The notes below the pieces were generated by a model. It made no database searches. It was not told the DNA's origin and saw only the letters and a list, made by a program, of their open reading frames with translations. DNA of 64,000 nucleotides, from the NCBI RefSeq assembly GCF_044762665.1, contig NZ_JBIWES010000005.1:124001-188000 (forward strand), read 5' to 3'. Source of the stretch: Peribacillus frigoritolerans_B. GTDB taxonomy: Bacteria; Bacillota; Bacilli; Bacillales; DSM-1321. Shown here piece after piece: positions 22,687 through 30,226 of the stretch. How positions within the stretch are numbered: the stretch's first letter is position 1; each line of letters starts with the position of its first letter. The position numbers and the translations under genes were made by a program.

Positions 22687-24444
22687 TTAATCGTCCTGAT
22701 AGCTAAATTGGTATTTGCCCAGTTTGCGCATGATCGTCGTTTGACTGACCTCCAGGGCCTTGGCCATTTTTCTGGTTGATTTATAGGTGGAAAGGGCCTG
22801 TGCCAATAATTGCTTTTCCGTTTCCTCTAATGCTTTTTTCAAGGGAATGATTCCTGTTAAATTGACTAGTGCCGTATCTTTGTAGGTTAAATCGGATGGC
22901 AAATCCTCTATCGTCACGATAGGTTTTCTAGCCGTCACGACGATTTGTTCAATTACATTTTCCAATTCCCGAACATTGCCCGGGTAATCCTGTAGCTGCA
23001 GAATTAACTTGGAATGATCATCGATCGTGATGGATTGACCGTATTTTTCATTGAATTTCTTCAGAAAATAATCGGTTAATAATAAGATATCTTCCTTCCG
23101 CTCACGCAGCTGCGGTATTTCCATTGGAACGACATGCAGGCGATAATATAGATCTTCGCGAAACTGATTATTCTTGATCATTTGCTTCAAGTCTTTATTC
23201 GTGGCGGTGATGATGCGAATATTCACCTTTTTCTCCTTCGTTCCTCCCACCTTCATGAATGTTCGATCCTGGACCAAATGCAGGATTTTCACTTGAATGT
23301 CGAGCGGCATTTCCCCGATTTCATCAAGAAACAACGTGCCGCCATCAGCACTCTCAACAAGCCCCTTTTTCCCGTGCTTATTAGCTCCCGTGAAGGCACC
23401 GCTTTCGTAGCCAAACAGCTCGGACTCAATTAAAGCCGATGGAATCGCGCCGCAATTCACTTGAATGAAATTTTTATCCTTTCTGCTGCTGAAATCATGA
23501 ATGATCCTTGCTAAAACCCCTTTTCCGACTCCGGTTTCACCATGAATGAAGATCGATGAATCCATCGGGGCGACTTTTTCAGCTAATTCCAAAACCTTTA
23601 TCATCTTATCCGAATTTGTAATGAAGTTATTGAACGAAACGGTTCTCGTTTTCTCATGCTGGGCCCGCTGGTTCCTAAGGTTCACTCTGTTCAATTGGCT
23701 CTTCATCTCAACCAATTCCGTGATATCCCTGGAATTCGAAACAATTCTATATAAGTTCCCCTCTTCATCAAAAATCGGCTTCGCTGTGCTGAATACAGTC
23801 AATCCATGCGGATAGGTTTGTTCCGCCGAATGGATCGCTTTCGTTTTCATCGTTTTTAATGTAACCGAATTGACGATCAAACCCTTTTCAACCAACTCTT
23901 TAATGTTCTTATTAATAAAGGCCTCCGGCGGCAGCCCTGTAAGCTTCTTGCACGCTTCACTCACGAATAACGTGTCCCCGTTCGCATCCGTCACGAAAAT
24001 TTCATCATAGCTGGAATCCAGGATTTGCGTGAGCTCCTTTACCTTCTTTCTTGTCACCTCCAGCTCTTTCTTTAGTGATTCATTCAGACTTATTAAGCTC
24101 TTCACCTTCTTGTTAAGCAGCATTTCCCTGACTTCATGAATCGGATAGCAGCTATATTGGTTATCACCATGTTGAATCACAAAATCATAGATGCTCATAT
24201 CCTCTTCACTTAGCTTATCTAAATCATCAACGACGACAAACGATGTATTAAGATAAGCCAAGATTTCCTGATTCTGACCCTCATTATCCAATCTCTTCAA
24301 AAAGAAACCTTCATCCAATATGCCGAGGATTTCCAAGTGATTTTTCATGACAATAAAAGGCGAGGAATGTATTTTCAGCAAGGATTTTACATCCAAAATA
24401 GAAATATCGGAAAAGACAATTAGTGATTCCTTTTTTACTTCCAT
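22687..24444 (-). CDS. Sigma-54-dependent transcriptional activator (PAS-AAA+-Fis)
   Basis: 585-aa enhancer-binding protein. N-terminal sensory region (~1-125), coiled coil, PAS domain (~140-255: IFVTDANGDTLFVSEACKKL), AAA+ domain (~285-515) with Walker A GETGVGKG, the sigma-54-contacting GAFTGA loop and Walker B GGTLFLDEIGEMPL, then a C-terminal Fis-type HTH (STRKMAKALEVSQTTIMRKL). It activates RNA polymerase-SigL at -24/-12 promoters, of which two lie beside it (22630-22645, 24682-24697). ATG 24444 preferred over GTG 24447. The PAS domain implies a metabolite signal, identity unknown. Confidence 0.95.
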   Translation of the reverse strand: MEVKKESLIVFSDISILDVKSLLKIHSSPFIVMKNHLEILGILDEGFFLKRLDNEGQNQEILAYLNTSFVVVDDLDKLSEEDMSIYDFVIQHGDNQYSCYPIHEVREMLLNKKVKSLISLNESLKKELEVTRKKVKELTQILDSSYDEIFVTDANGDTLFVSEACKKLTGLPPEAFINKNIKELVEKGLIVNSVTLKTMKTKAIHSAEQTYPHGLTVFSTAKPIFDEEGNLYRIVSNSRDITELVEMKSQLNRVNLRNQRAQHEKTRTVSFNNFITNSDKMIKVLELAEKVAPMDSSIFIHGETGVGKGVLARIIHDFSSRKDKNFIQVNCGAIPSALIESELFGYESGAFTGANKHGKKGLVESADGGTLFLDEIGEMPLDIQVKILHLVQDRTFMKVGGTKEKKVNIRIITATNKDLKQMIKNNQFREDLYYRLHVVPMEIPQLRERKEDILLLTDYFLKKFNEKYGQSITIDDHSKLILQLQDYPGNVRELENVIEQIVVTARKPIVTIEDLPSDLTYKDTALVNLTGIIPLKKALEETEKQLLAQALSTYKSTRKMAKALEVSQTTIMRKLGKYQFSYQDD

Positions 24445-24554
24445 CACATCACCCCATATTTTGATTGCGAACCGATTTTGTTACACTTTTTGAAACGAAA
24501 AGAAATAAGTGTCATTTTCATAAGCAACGAATGTCTCTATACCAACCAATTTTA

Positions 24555-24599
24555 AACTGAACCTATTATGAATCACCACTTTTCAAAAAAGGTTCAGTT
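24555..24599. promoter_or_regulatory. Candidate upstream activating site
   Basis: Perfect 9-bp inverted repeat AACTGAACC (24555-24563) and GGTTCAGTT (24591-24599), ~85-125 nt upstream of the -24/-12 promoter at 24682, a normal distance for enhancer-binding-protein sites. Confidence 0.45.
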
Positions 24600-24681
24600 A
24601 TCTATATATAAAATACTATATCCATGAGCCATACCCTCTTTATGAAAGTAAAAAACGAATCTGAAACCACATTACCCGGAA

Positions 24682-24697
24682 CGGCATGGTTATTGCA
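24682..24697 (+). promoter_or_regulatory. Sigma-54 (-24/-12) promoter of the oxidoreductase gene
   Basis: CGGCATGGTTATTGCA: GG and GC with the exact sigma-54 spacing, ~75 nt upstream of the start codon of the 24773 gene. Confidence 0.82.
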
Positions 24698-24772
24698 TAT
24701 TGAACCTGTATAGGGATAGGTAGAGGCGGTTGCCCTCTATACTTTCATTCTATCTAACATTAGGGAGTGGTC

Positions 24773-26737
24773 ATGATCATGGCTCAATTCAAGAAACTGT
24801 TTACCCAATTAACGATCGGTTCTACTGAATTAAAAAACCGGATCTTAAGTACAGCACATCAAACAAATCATGTCACGGACGGAATCCCCACTCCGGATAT
24901 GGTGGCCTATCATGAAACCCGTGCTAAAGGGGGCGTCGGATTGATCATCCTTGAAGCGGCATCCGTACACCCATCCGGCATGCTTACGTCCAAAACGATC
25001 GCAGGATATGACCCAAGAATTGTCGATGCCTACAAAGAGATTTCCGAAACGCTCCATACGTATGGAACGAAGGTTTTCTCCCAGCTATTCCATGGCGGAC
25101 GGGAAGTCGTATCGAGCGACTACCGAAATGCAGCATGGGCGCCATCCGCCGTTCCCAGCCTGCGCTTCGGTGTCATGCCAAAACCAATGAGCTTGGAAGA
25201 TATTGAAGGAGTGATTGAAGGGTTCGCCCATTCAGCACAGCTGGCAAAGGAAGGCGGACTTGATGGAGTTGAAATTTGCTGTTCACACGGATATCTTCCT
25301 GCCCAGTTTTGGTCACTGCATACAAATAAGCGCACCGATCACTATGGCGGATCATTCGAAAATCGGATGCGATTCATCGTGGAAATATTGGAGAAAGTAT
25401 GGGACAGAGTCGGAGAAGACTTTACCGTCGGCATTCGCATGAGTTCGGATGAACTGACGATGGACGGGACCACGATGAAGGATTCCGTACAAATCGTCGA
25501 ATATCTCGCGGAAAAAGTCCGATTGGATTTCATTAATGTCACAGCCGGGGATTCAAGTACCTTCGAAGGATCAACCCATATCGTGCCGCCATCACCGATA
25601 AAGCACGCATACCTATCTCCACATGGATTCAAAATCAGGATGGCAGGAGCGGTTCCGGTCTTTGTCGGCAATCGAATCGTCGACCCCGTTGAAGCGGAAC
25701 AGATCGTATCGACCGGAAAAGCTGATGTCGTCGGAATGACCAGGGCCTTAATCGTCGACCCTGACATGCCCAACAAAGCAAAAAAAGGCGACCTGCAAGC
25801 AATCGATGCATGCATAGGCTGTTTACAAGCCTGTATCGGCCACTATCATAAAGGACTGCCAATCGGCTGTGTCCAAAATCCGACAACAGGTAAAGAAGCA
25901 TGGATATTACCAGAATTAAAGAAAAAAAGAAGCAAACAAAATGTACTCGTCATCGGCGCCGGACCTGGCGGATTACAGGCAGCGATAACAGCGGACTACC
26001 TAGGTCATTCCGTAACACTGATCGATCAAAGTAAATCAATCGGCGGCCTGCTTCGCACCATGCGCAAAGCACCGATGCGGCATGAACTCGCAGAATCGAT
26101 GCTCGATAACTATTCCCGTAAGCTAATGAGAAGCAATATAAATGTGCAATTAGGCAAAACAGCAACCGCCCAGGAAATATCCGAATCGAAACCGGACGCC
26201 ATCATCTGTGCAACCGGATCACGGCCCTATACACCAGCCATCGAAGGAATCGATGACCCACGGATCATCATGAGTGATGACCTCTTCAGCTCAACTAAAA
26301 AAGTCGGGGAAAACGTACTCGTATTCGACTTTGGCGGTGACTGGCCCGGCATGGAAGCAGCCATCTACCTAGCCGAAAAAGGCCACCACGTCACACTCAT
26401 ATCATCACGACTGCACATCGGCGAAACCGTCCACCAATATCTCAGGAATGAATACCTAAAAAAACTATACAACCTAAACGTCAAACTCCTTCCCCATTAC
26501 GACATCGGGGCAATCAAAGAAGATCACGTCATCATCCGGAACCTATTCACCCAACAAAAACAAGAACTAACCAATTGGGACTCCATCGTCCTCTCCCTTG
26601 GCCGCATTCCCAATACAGAGCTATTTGAAGAAATGAAAGGCCATGCTCCGGTTGTGAAGCAGATAGGGGATTGTCTGGGACCGCGTACTATTGAGGAAGC
26701 GACGCATGAGGGGATGATGAGTGTGTTAGGTTTATAA
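24773..26737 (+). CDS. NADH:flavin oxidoreductase with FeS cluster and NAD(P)H domain (FadH/OYE-type)
   Basis: ~654-aa three-domain enzyme as in 2,4-dienoyl-CoA reductase and trimethylamine dehydrogenase. Residues ~1-330 form an OYE-type TIM barrel binding FMN (KKLFTQLTIGSTELKNRILS, GVEICCSHGYLPAQF). ~340-365 carry four cysteines for a 4Fe-4S cluster (CIGCLQAC ... GLPIGCVQNP). ~385 on is an FAD/NAD Rossmann module (VLVIGAGPGGLQAA). Start at ATG 24773 or 24779, both after AGGGAG. Its sigma-54 promoter and the divergent activator suggest inducible catabolism together with the symporter; demethylation of an amine or betaine is one possibility, not shown. Confidence 0.9.
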   Translation: MIMAQFKKLFTQLTIGSTELKNRILSTAHQTNHVTDGIPTPDMVAYHETRAKGGVGLIILEAASVHPSGMLTSKTIAGYDPRIVDAYKEISETLHTYGTKVFSQLFHGGREVVSSDYRNAAWAPSAVPSLRFGVMPKPMSLEDIEGVIEGFAHSAQLAKEGGLDGVEICCSHGYLPAQFWSLHTNKRTDHYGGSFENRMRFIVEILEKVWDRVGEDFTVGIRMSSDELTMDGTTMKDSVQIVEYLAEKVRLDFINVTAGDSSTFEGSTHIVPPSPIKHAYLSPHGFKIRMAGAVPVFVGNRIVDPVEAEQIVSTGKADVVGMTRALIVDPDMPNKAKKGDLQAIDACIGCLQACIGHYHKGLPIGCVQNPTTGKEAWILPELKKKRSKQNVLVIGAGPGGLQAAITADYLGHSVTLIDQSKSIGGLLRTMRKAPMRHELAESMLDNYSRKLMRSNINVQLGKTATAQEISESKPDAIICATGSRPYTPAIEGIDDPRIIMSDDLFSSTKKVGENVLVFDFGGDWPGMEAAIYLAEKGHHVTLISSRLHIGETVHQYLRNEYLKKLYNLNVKLLPHYDIGAIKEDHVIIRNLFTQQKQELTNWDSIVLSLGRIPNTELFEEMKGHAPVVKQIGDCLGPRTIEEATHEGMMSVLGL

Positions 26738-26741
26738 AAAG

Positions 26742-26779
26742 AGAAGAGACATCCTTTGGTGGGGGGATGTCTCTTTTTT
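26742..26779 (+). terminator. Terminator after the oxidoreductase gene
   Basis: GAGACATCC ... GGATGTCTC followed by T6. Confidence 0.9.
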
Positions 26780-26799
26780 GTTCTTTTACTTAGCCTTGC

Positions 26800-27649
26800 T
26801 CTCAATAATCACAGGACTACCAGCGTCGACTTGGGGAACATTTGGGCTTTCGTCCATACGCTGAATGCCGGTGTCCAAACAGCGATGGAAGATGGTGCTA
26901 ATTTCTTCAACCATTCTATATTTATGGCAGTGGAGAATGCGAGGAAATATTAGCGTATGCAATCTGTATGAATGCGGGTTCGTGAAAAGATCATCCTGCA
27001 ATCCAAGTTCGGCATTCAGAAGGGGTTGTTTGACTTTTCCAGAGAACATATCCTAAAAACGATGGACGTATGCTTGACCCTGCTCGGGGTATTTGGGTAT
27101 TTGGATATTCTGCTTCTACACCGTATAGATACTTTGGTAGCGCCGGAATAGGTAGCGTACGCCTTCAATATTCTTGAAAGTCCAGGAAAATGCGCCATTT
27201 TGTCGTTTCCAATTAGAATCCGATCCAGACCCAGTTGCTGAAGTAGTCGGTGAAGCAAACGATTGTTGCAAACCAACTGCAATAAAGCATTACCAACGCT
27301 AACGTGATCTCCAATGGATTTAATATGGAAAATGATCACGCTGTGAACCTGGTCGATAGAGTGCTTGATTATTGCCGACTGAACGATATCACTATCCAGC
27401 CTTGGTCACCTTTCCAATACGGATTCTTTGAGCAAGTTTTCCTAGGAAAAAACAAGTTCCCTGAATTGAATCAAAAGATTAATGAAATCGCGGACAAATA
27501 TGTAGTTAACAACACGACTATCGTCATCGCATGACTTTTACGCCATCCGGTTACTTGCAACCAGTCATCGGTACGATCAAATAAGACCGGTTAAGAAGTG
27601 TTGTAAGGCAAGCAATGATAAAATCTACCAGCTAGGTTTGCGACTTTAG
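26800..27649 (+). pseudogene. Decayed aldo/keto reductase gene
   Basis: Fragments in several frames spell an aldo/keto reductase: FLNAxxQTAMEDGANFFNHS-type start, IILQSKFGIQKGLFDFSREH, LDYCRLNDITIQPWSPFQYG and GFFEQVFLGKNKFPELNQKI in one frame (27328-27534). TGG-to-TGA breaks the IVIAWLLRHP motif at 27531, then a frameshift gives LQPVIGTIK and the end PVKKCCKASNDKIYQLG up to TAG 27649. There is no intact reading frame. It is related to the YdhF/Tas type and is a dead gene. Confidence 0.8.
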
Positions 27650-27663
27650 TAATCGCATCAGGA

Positions 27664-27707
27664 AGCGCCCATCTAAAAGCATAGTTTTTAGATGGGCGTC
27701 TTTTTTG
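27664..27707 (+). terminator. Terminator left from the aldo/keto reductase gene
   Basis: GCGCCCATCTAAAA ... TTTTAGATGGGCGT followed by T6. No gene is seen between here and 27916. Confidence 0.85.
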
Positions 27708-27915
27708 AAATTTCCACAAACCTAGTCATGAGGGTAAATCACCATGAATTTTTTATTAACACACCTCTCTTTCTACAAAGCAGTATGAAATATAGATTTA
27801 TATAAATTTTCTCGTTTTTCCTATTTTTGATATAATTAGAAATAACTAGTTCCCCAAACAGGAACACTTGTTTGAATTTTAAATTTATCAGTGCTAGTAT
27901 AGGAGGAAGAATTTT

Positions 27916-28962
27916 ATGAATAATGATGTCATTGAATATGTTAAGTTTGCTGAATTAGATGTTAAGGATCCTTTCTTTTCCAGTCTAATCACTGATTATG
28001 TTGGATTTGAGAAATGGTTTAACAATAAATCTATACAGGGAGAGAAAGTTTATATCTTAAAAGAAGAAAAAATGCTTGGATTTCTTTATCTTAAAGAAGA
28101 AATTGAAGCTGACAATTCTATTACTCCCGAATTTGAAAAGAAAAGGCGTCTTAAAGTTGGCACATTTAAAATTGATGCCCATGGTACTGTCCTCGGTGAA
28201 AGATTTGTCGGGATAATTCTTAAAAAGATGGTTGAAGAAAATTTTAAGGAATGCTATGTAACTATATTTGATAAACAAAAACCGTTAATAAAGCTATTTG
28301 AAAAGTTCGGCTTTACAAAATGGGGGGAAAAAGAAAATGGTGAGTTCGTTTATATTAAGACGTTAGAAGTAAATAACGATCTATGTATGGACTTCCCAAG
28401 AATTCAAACTCAAAATAACAACAAATATTTACTCTCAATTTATCCAAAATTTCATACAAAGTTATATCCTTATTCCAAACTGCAAACAGAAAAAGACCAT
28501 ATAATTGAAGATTTATCTTTTACAAATACCATAGAAAAGGTCTATTTAGCAGGAATGAAGGGAATGCAAAATATTAAGTCGGGAGATATAATTGTTATTT
28601 ATAGAACAGCCGAAAAGGGAAAATCAGCAGAATGGAGTTCTGTTGCAACATCTATTTGTTCAGTTCTAGATACCAAAAATATTAATGAGTTCAGGGACCT
28701 TGAAGATTTAATTAGATACTGCGGGAAAGGTACTGTCTTCTCAAAAGGGGAATTAGCACTATTTTGGAAGACAAAAAAGTATCCTCATATAATAAAAATG
28801 CTATACAATATTTCACTCCCAAAACGAGTTGTTAGACATAAATTAATTGAAGAAGGCGTAATTAACCGTGGAGATTATCCAGGTTTTGTTCCATTAGAAG
28901 ACACACACTTCAAAAAGATTATAGAATTAGGTGAAGTAAATGAAAGTTTTATTATCAATTAA
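27916..28962 (+). CDS. GNAT-like plus PUA/EVE-like two-domain protein
   Basis: 348-aa protein, AT-rich. Residues ~1-155 resemble a GNAT acetyltransferase (GEKVYILKEEKMLGFLYLKE, FDKQKPLIKLFEKFGFTKWG). Residues ~165-348 form a PUA/EVE-like part (SGDIIVIYRTAEKGKSAEWS, SSVATSICSVLD, then FWKTKKYPHIIKMLYNISLP). RBS AGGAGGA. Overlaps the ASCH gene by 23 nt, so the two are co-translated. Modified-nucleotide recognition is suggested by the PUA-like folds, not shown. Three same-strand genes make a compact cassette. Confidence 0.65.
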   Translation: MNNDVIEYVKFAELDVKDPFFSSLITDYVGFEKWFNNKSIQGEKVYILKEEKMLGFLYLKEEIEADNSITPEFEKKRRLKVGTFKIDAHGTVLGERFVGIILKKMVEENFKECYVTIFDKQKPLIKLFEKFGFTKWGEKENGEFVYIKTLEVNNDLCMDFPRIQTQNNNKYLLSIYPKFHTKLYPYSKLQTEKDHIIEDLSFTNTIEKVYLAGMKGMQNIKSGDIIVIYRTAEKGKSAEWSSVATSICSVLDTKNINEFRDLEDLIRYCGKGTVFSKGELALFWKTKKYPHIIKMLYNISLPKRVVRHKLIEEGVINRGDYPGFVPLEDTHFKKIIELGEVNESFIIN

Positions 28963-29326
28963 ACCAGAATTTGTTGAAGAAATAGTACAAGGAAAAAAGA
29001 AATTTGAGTACAGAAAGAATATTTTTAAAAGAAATGACATTTCTTCAATTGTTGTCTATGCAACAAAACCATTTGGAAAAGTTGTTGGTGAATTTGAGAT
29101 AGAGAATATAATAATCGATAAACCTAATAACTTATGGCAACAGACTAAAGAGCATTCAGGTATAACTAAAAGCTTTTTTAATAGTTACTTTGAGGGTAGG
29201 AATACAGGATTTGCAATTCAAATCAAAGAATTCAAGAAATATGAAATACCCTTAGACTTATTTGAATTTGATAATACATTAAAAGCTCCACCTCAATCAT
29301 TTTGTTACACAAATGGAGGTTTTTAA
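28940..29326 (+). CDS. ASCH (PUA-like) domain protein
   Basis: 128-aa single-domain protein: MKVLLSIKPEFVEEIVQGKK, KFEYRKNIFKRNDISSIVVY, ATKPFGKVVGEFEIENIIID. The LSIKPEF start, ExR/KK pair and YATKPxxKVxGEF strand are the hallmarks of ASCH proteins (COG4933-like), an RNA/nucleotide-binding fold. It starts inside the upstream gene (AGGTGA RBS) and is followed after 2 nt by the P-loop gene. Confidence 0.82.
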   Translation: MKVLLSIKPEFVEEIVQGKKKFEYRKNIFKRNDISSIVVYATKPFGKVVGEFEIENIIIDKPNNLWQQTKEHSGITKSFFNSYFEGRNTGFAIQIKEFKKYEIPLDLFEFDNTLKAPPQSFCYTNGGF

Positions 29327-29328
29327 GA

Positions 29329-29847
29329 ATGGAATATATATTTTTATCAGGTATACATGGAGTTGGAAAAACTACTTTAGCCAACAGATTAAAAAATATA
29401 ATAAATATTAAATCTATGTCTGTAAGTGATTTGATTAGAAAAGCGGGTAAAAAATTAGATAATACTAAGAAAAATATTGATGGGATTTCAAAAAATCAAG
29501 ATTTATGGAAAAAAGAATTAAATAACATAGATATTGGTGATTCCAAGTTATTATTAGATGGTCATTTTTGCCTTTTAGATATTGATGAAAATATCACTCG
29601 TTTGCCATTCTCAACTTTTTATGACACTAATATGACTAAAATTGTTTTAATGAAAAATAACCCCTATATTATTAGAGACCGCCTATTAAGTAGAGATAAA
29701 AAAGAGTATTCAATTGACCTAATAGATAAATTTCAGCAATGTGAGGTACAGCAAGCAATTAATTATTCTACAGAGAAAAAAGTTAATCTGTTTATATTCG
29801 ATCAAGATGAATCCATATCTAAATTAGCGGATTTTATTACTACTTAA
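29329..29847 (+). CDS. P-loop nucleoside/nucleotide kinase-like ATPase
   Basis: 172-aa protein: MEYIFLSGIHGVGKTTLANR Walker A at residues 8-15 (GIHGVGKT), SVSDLIRKAGKKLDNTKKNI, LLLDGHFCLLD as possible Walker B. The overall shape is that of adenylate/dephospho-CoA-kinase-like small P-loop proteins. A longer frame from 29302 overlaps the preceding gene; ATG 29329 with GGAGGT 8 nt upstream is preferred. Last gene of the PUA/ASCH cassette. Confidence 0.8.
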   Translation: MEYIFLSGIHGVGKTTLANRLKNIINIKSMSVSDLIRKAGKKLDNTKKNIDGISKNQDLWKKELNNIDIGDSKLLLDGHFCLLDIDENITRLPFSTFYDTNMTKIVLMKNNPYIIRDRLLSRDKKEYSIDLIDKFQQCEVQQAINYSTEKKVNLFIFDQDESISKLADFITT

Positions 29848-29880
29848 TGCTTTAGTTTGAGGTGATTTTCCCTATGTGAC

Positions 29881-29922
29881 ATAACCGGGATGATAAATAC
29901 AGATTTTTTCATCCCAGTTATT
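29881..29922 (+). repeat. Inverted repeat downstream of the P-loop gene
   Basis: ATAACcGGGATGA ... TCATCCCaGTTAT without a following T-run; weak terminator or RNA 3' stabiliser. No gene is seen between 29848 and 30226. Confidence 0.4.
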
Positions 29923-30047
29923 AATCAGATAAAGACTTTCGAGAAATTAGAAATAATGATCGTAATTTTTCGATATGGATTTATTTAAATGAATGGGATG
30001 AGATAAATACTTAAACTATGAGCAAAAAGTGAATTTAAATAGAGATA

Positions 30048-30080
30048 AGAAAAAGACAACTTTCCAAGTTGTCTTTTTCT
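30048..30080. terminator. Bidirectional terminator
   Basis: AAAAAGACAACTT-TCC-AAGTTGTCTTTTT, perfect, in the gap between the P-loop gene and the end of helicase 1. Confidence 0.85.
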
Positions 30081-30226
30081 TTCTAGTACACCGATATTAA
30101 ATAACATTTATAAAATAAACTTGGTATTTTAACCTAAGATTTTAGATACTTTTTTGTTTCAGGTAGCTTTTCTTTATGAGCATTAAGCACCTTTTTATAA
30201 AGGTCTACAATTTGAGCATGGTTCTT

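Noticed and set aside
26524..27049. Minus-strand frames across the oxidoreductase end and the aldo/keto reductase remnant
   Set aside because: Shadows of plus-strand codons; the plus-strand fragments carry the recognisable motifs.
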